NCBI RefSeq assembly: GCF_014268805.2
Contig: NZ_JABWRF020000004.1
Location: forward strand, 496,001 to 560,000
Length of the DNA stretch: 64,000 nucleotides
Origin: Pseudomonas farsensis
Lineage (GTDB): Bacteria > Pseudomonadota > Gammaproteobacteria > Pseudomonadales > Pseudomonadaceae
Reading direction: 5' to 3'
This document shows, piece by piece, positions 24,617 to 33,659 of the stretch (positions are counted from its first letter, which is position 1; the number at the start of each line of letters is the position of its first letter). Made by a program: the position numbers and the translations under genes. The notes under the pieces were generated by a model. That model did not search any database. It saw nothing but the letters and a program-made list of their open reading frames with translations, and was not told the origin of the DNA.

Positions 24617-24632
24617 ATTACAGAATTGTAAT
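24617..24632. promoter_or_regulatory. Palindromic site upstream of czcCBA
   Basis: ATTACAGAATTGTAAT has perfect arms ATTACA/TGTAAT around GAAT, 84 bases before the CzcC start. Such ATTACA-type repeats are used by OmpR-family metal response regulators of the CzcR/CopR group; no such regulator is encoded in the window. Confidence 0.5.
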
Positions 24633-24715
24633 TTCACTGCCACCACCTCGATAACCGCGCCTGCCTAGAGTCCCTCGCCAACGCTTTGAGCTGTTTGTCG
24701 ACGAGGACTTTCGCC

Positions 24716-25918
24716 GTGCCCATCCCCCGCAAGATCGCCTTGCTGTGCCTGCTGCTGGCAGGCAACGCTGGCGCCGAAACGCTGAGCCTGGCCCAGGCGC
24801 TCGACGCCGCTTACGCGCAGAACCCGGAACTGGCCGCTGTGGGCCGCGAAATCGGCATCGCCGAGGGCGAGCGCCGACAGGCCGGGCTGCTGCCGAACCC
24901 AGAACTGTCCTGGGAGCTCGAGGACACCCGGCGCAGTACCAGCACCACCACCGTCATGCTCAGCCAGGCGCTGGAGCTCGGCGGCAAGCGCGGTGCGCGC
25001 GTAGAGCTTGCCCAAGCTGGCCAGTCGATTGCCCAACTGCAACTGGAGCGCCAGCGAAACGCGCTGCGCGCAGAGGTGATCCAGGCCTACCACGGCGCGT
25101 TGCGCGCGCAGACTGCACTGGAGCTGGCGCAGCAATCCCAGGCCCTGACCGAGCGCGGTGTGCGGGTAGCTGAAGGGCGGGTCAAGGCGGGCCAGTCGTC
25201 ACCGGTCGAGGCCACCCGCGCGCAGGTGCAACTGGCCCAGGCCCAAGCCGCGGTGCGCCGTGCCCAAAGCGGACGCAGCGTGGCCTGGCAGACGTTGGCG
25301 CGGTTGACCGGCAACACTGAAAGCCGCGTCGAGCAACTCGATGCCGCCAGCCTGTCGCCGGGCCCGGCGCCGCGTGTCGAGCAACTGCTGGCGCGGGTCG
25401 AACAAAGCGCCGACTGGCGCCTGGCCGCCGCGCAGATCGAACAGGGCGATGCCAGCCTGGGTTCGGCCCGCGCGCAGCGCATCCCCAATCTCACCGTCAG
25501 CGTTGGCAGCCAGTACAGCCGCGAGGACCGCGAGCGGGTCAACGTGGTTGGTTTGTCGATGCCGCTGCCGTTGTTCGACCGCAACCAGGGCAATGTGCTG
25601 GCTGCTGCCCGCCGTGCCGACCAGGCTCGCGACCTGTACACGGCCGTCTCGTTGCGCCTGCACAGTGAAACCCGCAGTGCCGCCGAGCAATGGGCCAGCG
25701 CCATGCAGGACGTGCAGGCCTATGACCGCACCATCCTGCCCTCGGCGCAGCAAGCCGTGGACACCGCCACCCGTGGCTTCGAGATGGGCAAGTTCGCCTT
25801 CCTCGACGTGCTCGACGCCCAGCGCACCTTGATCGAGGCACGCGGGCTGTACCTGGACGCCCTGGCCCAGGCCAGCGACGCCCGCGCCCAGGTTGAACGC
25901 ATTTACGGCGAACTCTGA
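24716..25918 (+). CDS. czcC: CzcC-type outer membrane efflux protein (TolC family)
   Basis: 400 residues from a GTG at 24716 with GAGGA 8 bases upstream. A short signal peptide (about 1-20, ALLCLLLAGNAGAET) is followed by two outer membrane efflux repeats: LSLAQALDAAYAQNPELAAVGREI and, in the second half, SLGSARAQRIPNLTVSVG with FDRNQGNVLAAARRADQARDL. It forms the outer-membrane channel of the tripartite heavy-metal pump encoded by the next two genes. It begins the operon, 42 bases before czcB. Confidence 0.9.
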   Translation: MPIPRKIALLCLLLAGNAGAETLSLAQALDAAYAQNPELAAVGREIGIAEGERRQAGLLPNPELSWELEDTRRSTSTTTVMLSQALELGGKRGARVELAQAGQSIAQLQLERQRNALRAEVIQAYHGALRAQTALELAQQSQALTERGVRVAEGRVKAGQSSPVEATRAQVQLAQAQAAVRRAQSGRSVAWQTLARLTGNTESRVEQLDAASLSPGPAPRVEQLLARVEQSADWRLAAAQIEQGDASLGSARAQRIPNLTVSVGSQYSREDRERVNVVGLSMPLPLFDRNQGNVLAAARRADQARDLYTAVSLRLHSETRSAAEQWASAMQDVQAYDRTILPSAQQAVDTATRGFEMGKFAFLDVLDAQRTLIEARGLYLDALAQASDARAQVERIYGEL

Positions 25919-25959
25919 GCCGCTACCCAGCCCCCGACGACTTTCCTGCAGGAGCCCCC

Positions 25960-27168
25960 ATGACCACCCCCCGCAAACTTGCGATCCTCGCCGCAGCCCT
26001 GGCAACCCTTGGCCTTGGCGGCCTGGCCTGGACCGGCACTGTCGGCGAGGCCCGCAGCAGTGCCCAGCACGATGATCATGGCGAGGAGGGCCACGGCGAA
26101 GAAAGCCATGGCCACGATGAAGAAAAAGCCGAAGGCCACGAAGACGAAGAAGGCCAAGTGCACCTGAGCGGCGAGCAGATCAAAGCCGCCGGGGTGCAAT
26201 TGGTTACCGCCGGCCCCCAGGCGCTCGGCAGCGCGATCAGTTTTCCGGGCGAGATCCGCTTCGATGAGGACCGCACGGCCCACGTCGTGCCCCGCGTCCC
26301 TGGCGTGGTCGAATCGGTGCACGCCGAGCTTGGCCAGGCGGTCAAGCGTGGCCAGGTGCTGGCAGTGATTGCCAGCCAGCAGATTTCCGACCTGCGCAGC
26401 GAGCAACAGGCCGCCCAGCGGCGCCTGGAGTTGGCGCGGTTGACCTTCGAGCGTGAAAAGCAACTGTGGCAGGAGCGCATCAGCGCCGAACAGGACTACC
26501 TGCAAGCGCGCCAAGGCTTGCAGGAGGCCGAAATTGCCGCCGCCAATGCCCGGCAGAAGGTCGCCGCCGTGGCCCCGGCTGGCCAGGGCAACCGTTTCGA
26601 GCTGCGTGCACCTTTCGATGCCGTGGTGGTTGAAAAGCACCTGAGCCTGGGTGAGGTGGTGAGTGAGACCAGCAACGCCTTCACCCTGTCTGACCTGAGC
26701 CGGGTCTGGGCGACTTTTGCCGTGGCCCCCCGCGACCTCGACAAGGTGGTCAGTGGCCGCGATGTCACCGTCAGCGCCCCTGACCTCAACGCCCAGGTGC
26801 AAGGCAAGGTCAATTACGTCGGCAGCCTGCTGGGCGAGCAGAACCGTGCCGCCACTGTGCGTGCAACCTTGGCCAACCCCAATGGCGCCTGGCGCCCCGG
26901 CCTTTTCGTCAATATCGCAGTCACCGTCGAGCGCTTCGATGCCGCCGTAGTAGTGCCCGAAAGCGCGCTGCAAACCTGGGAAGAGCAGACCGTGGTATTC
27001 GCCCGCACCGAAGAAGGCTTCCAGGCCCGCCCTGTACAGACCGGCCGGCGTGACGCCGGGCAGGTGGAAATCAGCCAGGGCCTGGGCGCTGGCAGCGTGG
27101 TTGCCGGCGCCGGCAGCTTCATCCTCAAGTCCGAGCTGGGCAAAGGCTCGGCTGAACACAGCCACTGA
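25960..27168 (+). CDS. czcB: CzcB-type periplasmic adaptor, His-rich
   Basis: 402 residues. A signal or anchor helix at 5-25 is followed by a His/Asp/Glu-rich stretch (HDDHGEEGHGEESHGHDEEK) that likely binds metal ions, then the barrel-sandwich hybrid (VVPRVPGVVESVHAELGQAVKRGQVL), a coiled hairpin (ISDLRSEQQAAQRRLELARLTFEREK) and the closing lipoyl half (LRAPFDAVVVEKHLSLGEVV). It connects the CzcA pump to the CzcC channel and may deliver periplasmic zinc, cadmium or cobalt. 14 bases separate it from czcA. Confidence 0.93.
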   Translation: MTTPRKLAILAAALATLGLGGLAWTGTVGEARSSAQHDDHGEEGHGEESHGHDEEKAEGHEDEEGQVHLSGEQIKAAGVQLVTAGPQALGSAISFPGEIRFDEDRTAHVVPRVPGVVESVHAELGQAVKRGQVLAVIASQQISDLRSEQQAAQRRLELARLTFEREKQLWQERISAEQDYLQARQGLQEAEIAAANARQKVAAVAPAGQGNRFELRAPFDAVVVEKHLSLGEVVSETSNAFTLSDLSRVWATFAVAPRDLDKVVSGRDVTVSAPDLNAQVQGKVNYVGSLLGEQNRAATVRATLANPNGAWRPGLFVNIAVTVERFDAAVVVPESALQTWEEQTVVFARTEEGFQARPVQTGRRDAGQVEISQGLGAGSVVAGAGSFILKSELGKGSAEHSH

Positions 27169-27182
27169 CGGGAACGCCTGAC

Positions 27183-30100
27183 ATGTTCGAACGCCTGATC
27201 CAGTTTGCCATCGAGCAACGCCTGGTGGTCATGCTCGCCGTGGTGCTGATGGCCGCCGTGGGTATCCACAGCTACCAGAAACTGCCCATCGATGCGGTCC
27301 CCGACATCACCAACGTGCAGGTACAGATCAATACCGCAGCGCCCGGCTACTCGCCCCTGGAGACCGAGCAGCGCATCACCTATGCCATCGAAACCGCCAT
27401 GGCTGGCCTGCCTGACCTCAAGCAGACCCGTTCGCTGTCGCGCTCGGGGCTGTCGCAGGTGACGGTGATTTTCGATGACAGCGTCGATATCTTCTTCGCC
27501 CGGCAGTTGGTCAACGAGCGCCTGCAAGTGGCCCGCGAGCAACTGCCCGAGGGCATTGAAGCGGCCATGGGGCCAATCTCTACAGGCCTGGGCGAGATCT
27601 CCCTGTGGACCGTCGAGGCCCAGGACGGTGCCCTGAAAGACGATGGCACCGCCTACAGCGCCACCGACCTGCGGGTGATCCAGGACTGGATCATCAAACC
27701 GCAATTACGCAACGTGCCGGGTGTGGCTGAGGTCAACAGTATCGGCGGCCATGCCAAGCAGTACCTGATCGCGCCCGACCCCAAGCGCCTTGCCGCCTAC
27801 AAGCTGACTCTCAACGACCTTGTCGGGGCGCTCGAGCGCAACAACGCCAACGTCGGTGCCGGTTACATCGAACGCAACGGCGAACAGTTGCTGATCCGTG
27901 CGCCAGGGCAGGTGGCCTCGGCTGACGATATCGCCAACATTGTCATTGCCAGCGTCGAGGGTGCGCCGATCCGCGTCAGCCATGTCGCGCAGGTCGGCCT
28001 TGGCCAGGAGATGCGCTCAGGCGCTGCGACCGAAAACGGCCGCGAAGTGGTGCTGGGTACGGTATTCATGCTGATCGGTGAAAACAGCCGCAGCGTGTCC
28101 CAGGCCGTGGCGGCCAAGCTTGAAGAGATCAACCGCAGCCTGCCCAAGGGCGTTGTCGCCGTTACCGTCTACGACCGCACCAACCTGGTCGAAAAAGCCA
28201 TCGGCACGGTGAAGAAGAACCTCATCGAAGGCGCGATTCTGGTTATTGCCGTATTGTTCCTGTTCCTGGGCAATATCCGTGCGGCGCTGATTACCGCCAT
28301 GGTCATCCCGCTATCGATGCTGTTCACCTTCACCGGCATGTTCAGCAACAAGGTCAGCGCCAACCTGATGAGCCTGGGCGCGCTGGACTTCGGCATCATC
28401 GTCGACGGTGCCGTGGTGATCGTCGAGAACGCCATCCGCCGCTTGGCCCACGCCCAGCAACGCCATGGCCGCATGCTGACCCGCAGCGAGCGCTTCCATG
28501 AAGTGTTCGCCGCCGCCCGCGAGGCGCGCCGGCCGCTGATCTACGGGCAGTTGATCATCATGGTGGTGTACCTGCCGATCTTTGCCCTCACCGGGGTCGA
28601 GGGCAAGATGTTCCACCCCATGGCCTTCACTGTGGTGCTGGCGCTGCTGGGCGCGATGATTCTGTCGGTGACGTTCGTGCCGGCGGCGCTGGCGCTGTTC
28701 GTGACCGGCAAGGTCAAGGAAGAAGAGGGCGTGGTGATGCGCACCGCGCGCCGTCGCTATGCACCGGTGCTTGAGTGGGTGCTGGGCCGGCGCAACCTGG
28801 CATTTGCCGCTGCGGCCACCGTGGTGGTGCTGTCGGGTGTGCTGGGCAGCCGCATGGGCAGCGAGTTCATCCCAAGCCTCAGCGAGGGCGACTTTGCCTT
28901 GCAGGCACTGCGCGTACCCGGCACCAGCTTGTCGCAGTCGGTGGACATGCAGCAGCGCCTCGAACAAGCCATCATTGAGCAGGTGCCAGAGGTCGAGCGG
29001 GTGTTCGCGCGTACCGGCACGGCTGAAATCGCCTCCGACCCGATGCCGCCGAATATCTCCGATGCCTATGTAATGCTCAAGGAGCGTAAGCACTGGCCAG
29101 ACCCAGACAAACCTCGTGAGGCGCTGATCGCCGAAGTGCAACGCGCCGCAGCCGGCGTGCCGGGCAGCAACTACGAGCTGTCGCAGCCGATCCAGTTGCG
29201 CTTCAACGAGCTGATTTCCGGGGTGCGCAGCGATGTCGCGGTGAAGGTCTTCGGTGACGACATGGCCGTGCTCAACCGCACCGCGGCACAGATCGCCGCG
29301 CGCCTGCAGCAAGTACCGGGCGCCTCGGAGGTCAAGGTCGAGCAAACCACCGGCCTGCCGGTGCTGACCATCGACATTGACCGCGACAAGGCCGCCCGGT
29401 ATGGCTTGAACGTGGGTGATGTGCAGGACGCCATCGCCATCGCCGTTGGCGGGCGCACCGCTGGCACGCTGTATGAAGGCGACCGCCGTTTCGACATGGT
29501 GGTGCGCCTGGCCGAACCGCTGCGCACCGATGTCGACGGGCTGTCCAGTCTGCTGATTCCAGTACCGGCCAATACTGCCAACGGCGCCGGGCAGATCGGC
29601 TTCATTGCGCTGGGCCAGGTGGCGACACTGAATCTGGAGCTTGGCCCCAACCAGGTCAGCCGTGAGGACGGCAAGCGCGTGGTGGTGGTCAGCGCCAACG
29701 TGCGTGGCCGTGACCTCGGTTCGTTCGTGCAGCAAGCGTCGCAGGCGCTGATCGACCAGGTGCCGATTCCGCCGGGTTACTGGACCCGCTGGGGTGGCCA
29801 GTTCGAGCAACTGCAATCGGCGGCCGAGCGCTTGCAGGTGGTGGTGCCGGTGTCGTTGCTGTTGGTCATGGCGCTGCTGCTGCTGATGTTCAACAACCTC
29901 AAGGATGGCCTGTTGGTGTTCACCGCTATTCCGTTCGCCCTCACCGGTGGCGTATTGGCGCTGTGGCTACGCGACATCCCGCTGTCGATTTCGGCTGGGG
30001 TGGGCTTTATCGCGCTGTCTGGGGTTGCCGTGCTCAACGGCCTGGTGATGATCGCCTTCATACGCAACCTGCGCGAAGAAGGCCGCGGCCTGCGCGCTGC

Positions 30101-30338
30101 GGTAGAAGAGGGCGCCTTGACCCGCTTGCGCCCGGTGCTGATGACCGCGTTGGTGGCATCCTTGGGCTTCATCCCCATGGCCCTTGCGACCGGCACCGGC
30201 GCCGAGGTGCAACGGCCCCTGGCGACCGTGGTGATCGGCGGCATCCTGTCGTCCACGGCGCTGACGCTTTTGGTGTTGCCGGCGTTGTACCAATGGGCGC
30301 ACAGGCGCGAGGAAGACGCCGAAGCAGAGGCGGGCTAG
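27183..30338 (+). CDS. czcA: CzcA-type heavy-metal RND efflux pump
   Basis: 1051 residues with the 12-helix RND layout. TM4 reads LDFGIIVDGAVVIVENAIRR, the HME1 signature DFG-x3-DGA-x3-VEN associated with Co/Zn/Cd pumps rather than Cu/Ag CusA types. Other family marks are LPIDAVPDITNVQVQI near the N-terminus, periplasmic loops with GTAEIASDPMPPN, and the late helices FIALSGVAVLNGLVMIAFI. It takes metal ions from the periplasm or cytoplasm and exports them using protons, together with CzcB and CzcC. It ends 6 bases before the convergent PBP2 gene. Confidence 0.95.
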   Translation: MFERLIQFAIEQRLVVMLAVVLMAAVGIHSYQKLPIDAVPDITNVQVQINTAAPGYSPLETEQRITYAIETAMAGLPDLKQTRSLSRSGLSQVTVIFDDSVDIFFARQLVNERLQVAREQLPEGIEAAMGPISTGLGEISLWTVEAQDGALKDDGTAYSATDLRVIQDWIIKPQLRNVPGVAEVNSIGGHAKQYLIAPDPKRLAAYKLTLNDLVGALERNNANVGAGYIERNGEQLLIRAPGQVASADDIANIVIASVEGAPIRVSHVAQVGLGQEMRSGAATENGREVVLGTVFMLIGENSRSVSQAVAAKLEEINRSLPKGVVAVTVYDRTNLVEKAIGTVKKNLIEGAILVIAVLFLFLGNIRAALITAMVIPLSMLFTFTGMFSNKVSANLMSLGALDFGIIVDGAVVIVENAIRRLAHAQQRHGRMLTRSERFHEVFAAAREARRPLIYGQLIIMVVYLPIFALTGVEGKMFHPMAFTVVLALLGAMILSVTFVPAALALFVTGKVKEEEGVVMRTARRRYAPVLEWVLGRRNLAFAAAATVVVLSGVLGSRMGSEFIPSLSEGDFALQALRVPGTSLSQSVDMQQRLEQAIIEQVPEVERVFARTGTAEIASDPMPPNISDAYVMLKERKHWPDPDKPREALIAEVQRAAAGVPGSNYELSQPIQLRFNELISGVRSDVAVKVFGDDMAVLNRTAAQIAARLQQVPGASEVKVEQTTGLPVLTIDIDRDKAARYGLNVGDVQDAIAIAVGGRTAGTLYEGDRRFDMVVRLAEPLRTDVDGLSSLLIPVPANTANGAGQIGFIALGQVATLNLELGPNQVSREDGKRVVVVSANVRGRDLGSFVQQASQALIDQVPIPPGYWTRWGGQFEQLQSAAERLQVVVPVSLLLVMALLLLMFNNLKDGLLVFTAIPFALTGGVLALWLRDIPLSISAGVGFIALSGVAVLNGLVMIAFIRNLREEGRGLRAAVEEGALTRLRPVLMTALVASLGFIPMALATGTGAEVQRPLATVVIGGILSSTALTLLVLPALYQWAHRREEDAEAEAG

Positions 30339-30344
30339 CTGCCC

Positions 30345-32237
30345 TCAGCTGTGCGGCACCTGGTGCGTGGCCGGGGTGGCGGCATATTGCCCTTTGAGGT
30401 GGCCTTGGTCATCGAGCAGGTAGGCATCCATGATTTCGCGCACCACGGGGCCGGCGACACGACCGCCGGCCTCGCCGTTTTCGATCATCACCGCCACCAC
30501 CATGGCCGGATGATCAGCCGGGGCGAAGCCGACGAACAGCGCGTTGTCACGGTGCCGCTCCAGGGTCTTGTTGCGGTTGTAGCGCTCGCCCTGCTTGATC
30601 GCCACCACCTGCGCGGTGCCGCTCTTGCCGGCAATGCGGTACTGCGCGCCGGCGGCTGCGGCGCGGGCAATGCCGCGCGGGTCGTGCATGACCATCTGCA
30701 TGCCCTGGCTGACTTGGTCCCATGCCCGTTTGTCGTGCAGCACGATGTCCGGCATCGGGTTGGGGTCCTGCGGCTGCTCGCCGCCAATGGTCATCGCCAG
30801 GTGTGGCCTGTGCCAGGCGCCCTTGCTGGCCAGCAGGCTGGTGGCCTGGGCCAGTTGCAGCGGGGTGACCTGCATGTAGCCTTGGCCAATGCCGAGGATC
30901 AGCGTTTCGCCCGGGAACCACGCCTGGCGCCGCGTGGCGCGCTTCCAGGCCTGTGATGGCATCAGCCCGGCGGCTTCCTCGAACATGTCCAGCGAGACCT
31001 TCTGGCCCAGGCCGAACTCGGCCATGTAGTCATGCAGGCGGTCGATACCGAGCTTATGCGCGAGGTCATAGAAGTAGGTGTCGTTGGAACGCATGATGGC
31101 GGTGTACATGTCTACCCAGCCATCGCCGCTGTGGTTCCAGTTGCGGTATTTGTGGTCGTAGTTGGGCAGCTCGTAGTAGCCGGGGTCGAACACTCGGCTG
31201 GCGGGGTTGATCACGCCGCTGTCGAGCCCAGCGATGGCCACTTCCGGCTTGACCGTCGAGCCCGGCGCGTACAGCCCGCGCAGCACGCGGTTGAACAGCG
31301 GCCGGTCGATCGAATCGCGCAGCGCTGCGTATTGCTTGAAACTGATGCCCTTGACGAACAGGTTGGGGTCGAAACTGGGGTTGCTGACCATCGCCAGCAC
31401 GTCGCCGTTGGCCGGGTCCAGCACCACCACGGCGCCGCGCCTGTCACCCAGGGCTTTCTCGGCGGCCTGCTGCAGGTGGGCGTCCAGGCTCAGCACGATA
31501 TCCTTGCCCGGCACCGGGTCGTGATGGCGCAGCACGCGCATCACCCGGCCCTGGGCGTTGGTTTCGACTTCTTCATAGCCCACATGGCCGTGCAACTGCG
31601 CTTCATAGAAACGCTCGATACCGGTCTTGCCGATCGACTGGGTGCCGCGGTATTCGGTGCTGTCGAGCACCTTGGCTTCCTTTTCGTTGATCCGCCCCAC
31701 ATAGCCGACCGAATGGGCGAAATGCTCTGCCAGTGGGTATTCGCGGATGAACTGCGCCTCGACTTCCAGCCCCGGCAGACGGAACTGGTTGACCGCCAGC
31801 AGGGCGATCTGCTCCTCGCTCAGGCCAAACATCAGGGTGACCGGCTCGAATGGCTTGCGGGCGCGGCGCAGGTCCTTGTCGAATTGCAGGCGGTCGTCTT
31901 CGGACAGGCCCAGAATCTGCGTCAGGCTGTCCAGCACCTGGGCAGCGCTGCCGGCACGCTCGCGGGTCATGGTCAGGTTGAAGCTGGGCTTGTTGTCGGC
32001 CAGTACCACGCCATTACGGTCGTAGATCAGGCCGCGTTCCGGCGGAATCGGCAGCACATGCACGCGGTTGTTTTCCGACACAGCCGACTGTTGGTCGTGC
32101 TGCACCACCTGCAATACATACAGCCGGCTTACCAGCACAGTCACCAGGCTCAGAACCAGCAAGGCGCAGGCCAGCAACCGGCGGTTGACTAGGCTTTTTT
32201 CGGTCTGGTGGTCTTTGAGGGGTATGGGTTGCGGCAT
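30345..32237 (-). CDS. mrdA: Penicillin-binding protein 2 (peptidoglycan DD-transpeptidase)
   Basis: 630 residues, the usual PBP2 length. One transmembrane helix at about 20-42 anchors it, followed by the pedestal domain (PIPPERGLIYDRNGVVLADN) and the transpeptidase domain with the active-site motifs STVK (in GLYAPGSTVKPEVA), SND and KSGTAQ. It cross-links peptidoglycan for rod elongation with RodA. Chromosomal mrdA normally sits next to rodA, mltB and rlpA; none is here, so this is probably a second, paralogous copy like those reported in other pseudomonads. Its neighbours, czcA and endA, give no functional hint. Confidence 0.93.
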   Translation of the reverse strand: MPQPIPLKDHQTEKSLVNRRLLACALLVLSLVTVLVSRLYVLQVVQHDQQSAVSENNRVHVLPIPPERGLIYDRNGVVLADNKPSFNLTMTRERAGSAAQVLDSLTQILGLSEDDRLQFDKDLRRARKPFEPVTLMFGLSEEQIALLAVNQFRLPGLEVEAQFIREYPLAEHFAHSVGYVGRINEKEAKVLDSTEYRGTQSIGKTGIERFYEAQLHGHVGYEEVETNAQGRVMRVLRHHDPVPGKDIVLSLDAHLQQAAEKALGDRRGAVVVLDPANGDVLAMVSNPSFDPNLFVKGISFKQYAALRDSIDRPLFNRVLRGLYAPGSTVKPEVAIAGLDSGVINPASRVFDPGYYELPNYDHKYRNWNHSGDGWVDMYTAIMRSNDTYFYDLAHKLGIDRLHDYMAEFGLGQKVSLDMFEEAAGLMPSQAWKRATRRQAWFPGETLILGIGQGYMQVTPLQLAQATSLLASKGAWHRPHLAMTIGGEQPQDPNPMPDIVLHDKRAWDQVSQGMQMVMHDPRGIARAAAAGAQYRIAGKSGTAQVVAIKQGERYNRNKTLERHRDNALFVGFAPADHPAMVVAVMIENGEAGGRVAGPVVREIMDAYLLDDQGHLKGQYAATPATHQVPHS

Positions 32238-32420
32238 CGGTAGCTCGGCGAGATCAGGCGCGGGAGCGGCCGGCTCCCTGCGCGCACAGACAAGGGCCGG
32301 GGATGCTACCCAAGCCCTTGCCGGGGCTCAACCTGCCGGCAACGCCGAGGCCGGCCTGAGCCTGCATGGGGCCCGGTATCAGGGCGATACGGGCTACATG
32401 AAGATTCGTTCATCCGGCCA

Positions 32421-33368
32421 TTATCGGCAGTTGCCGGCCTTGCGGTAGCCCGCAGCCAGGGCCTGGGCTTCGGAATCGAACGGCACCTGGTTTTTTGCCG
32501 CCACCTGGTTGTAGCCCGGGCAGCCGTTGGCCAGGTGGTAGATGTGGCTGTTGCGGTTGCCCAGCACCGCGCCCTGGGCGGCAGCGGGGGCCGGGGCAGG
32601 GCTTGGTGCGTTGCTGGCCACGCTGCTGGCGGCACCTGCCGGCTTGTAGCCCGGCGTCCAGCTACGCTCGCCGGTGACGAACGGGTTGCTGTGCCCCATC
32701 ACCGCGGCGATACGGCGGTCGCGCACCTTTTCCCACTCGGTGACCGGGTACTGCTTGTTCCAGGCCATCAGCAGCTGCTGTTGCTGGCGCGACATGTTCA
32801 ACTGGTAGCGATCGAACATGTAGAACGTGGTGCGCGCTACCAGGCCTTTCACCGCGTCGCGCGGTTCCGCGGCTTTCTGCACGAAGTCGACCTTGGTCGG
32901 GCATTGCCCGTATTGCGCAGGCACGCCGCTGACCATGCCGTAGTTGAAGTTGCTGCGGTCACCGTTGACCTCGCCGACGGCGGGGTAGAGGTTGAACAGG
33001 TCGGCTTCCATGGCGCGGAATACCGGGTCCTTGTCGACGCAGGCTTCACGGCCGCCATTTTGCCAGCACTGGCGCTGGTGGCCGAAGGTCCAGGCCGGGA
33101 CGATGTGTTCCCATTCAGTGCGCTCGGCGCGGTTCTGCTGCTTGCGCGCTTCAAGGCCGCACGAGCCCGGATCGATACGCCCGCCCGACTTGCCGACCCA
33201 CGTCCATTTGCAGCCGCAGTACAAATCGCCCTGGGCGCTGCTGGCCTGGTCGAGGTAGACCTTCTGCTTGGCGACTACCTTGGCTTCGGTGAAAGTGGCC
33301 GGGGGCGTGGCAAAGGCACAGGGCACCAGGCTGAGGAACAACGATGCGGCATACAACAGTCTTTTCAT
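32421..33368 (-). CDS. endA: Secreted endonuclease I with C-terminal Ada-like zinc-binding domain
   Basis: 315 residues from the ATG at 33368-33366; a signal peptide (MKRLLYAASLFLSLVPCAFA) follows. The endonuclease I domain (about 20-230) has the catalytic region TEWEHIVPAWTFG, DLFNLYPAVGEVNGDRSN and a set of cysteines (YCGCKW, GSCGLE, CWQNGGREAC) likely paired in the periplasm. After a Pro/Ala linker, the last 45 residues (HIYHLANGCPGYNQ...FDSEAQALAAGYRKAGNC) resemble the small Ada-type metal-binding domain fused to some nucleases. It degrades DNA in the periplasm or outside. It is divergent from the Ter island. Confidence 0.9.
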   Translation of the reverse strand: MKRLLYAASLFLSLVPCAFATPPATFTEAKVVAKQKVYLDQASSAQGDLYCGCKWTWVGKSGGRIDPGSCGLEARKQQNRAERTEWEHIVPAWTFGHQRQCWQNGGREACVDKDPVFRAMEADLFNLYPAVGEVNGDRSNFNYGMVSGVPAQYGQCPTKVDFVQKAAEPRDAVKGLVARTTFYMFDRYQLNMSRQQQQLLMAWNKQYPVTEWEKVRDRRIAAVMGHSNPFVTGERSWTPGYKPAGAASSVASNAPSPAPAPAAAQGAVLGNRNSHIYHLANGCPGYNQVAAKNQVPFDSEAQALAAGYRKAGNCR

Positions 33369-33528
33369 TGGGCGTAGATCAACGTCGGAAAAAACGCGAT
33401 TATACGCAGGAAAATCATACGGTTGAGGCTGGATTGGCCGCTGTTGAGGGGCGCCACAGGTGCAACGGAATTTTGGCCGCGCCACGCGCTCTCATTCGGA
33501 AATATATCCTGTAATACACTTTTTTCCC

Positions 33529-33555
33529 GTAAACAGTGGGGTGAGCGCCGTTTAC
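33529..33555. promoter_or_regulatory. Inverted repeat upstream of the Ter operon
   Basis: GTAAAC (33529-33534) and GTTTAC (33550-33555), set 15 bases apart, lie 105 bases before the ATP-grasp start in the 291-base gap separating it from endA. Within an extended match (CCGTAAACAG and CCGTTTACAG) it could be an operator; the regulator is unknown. Confidence 0.35.
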
Positions 33556-33659
33556 AGCGGTGCAGCGCTTGAATCCATTGTTGACCTCGTTACTATCTCC
33601 GCTTGGTTCTGGGGCGCGCATCGATGCGTGGCCCCGCCACACTCTCAAGGTATTGCCCC

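Noticed and set aside
28311..29816. 501-codon minus-strand open frame
   Set aside because: Antisense to czcA, whose family motifs are unmistakable; composition is that of a shadow.
31032..32192. 386-codon plus-strand open frame
   Set aside because: Antisense to the PBP2 gene, which has all catalytic motifs.
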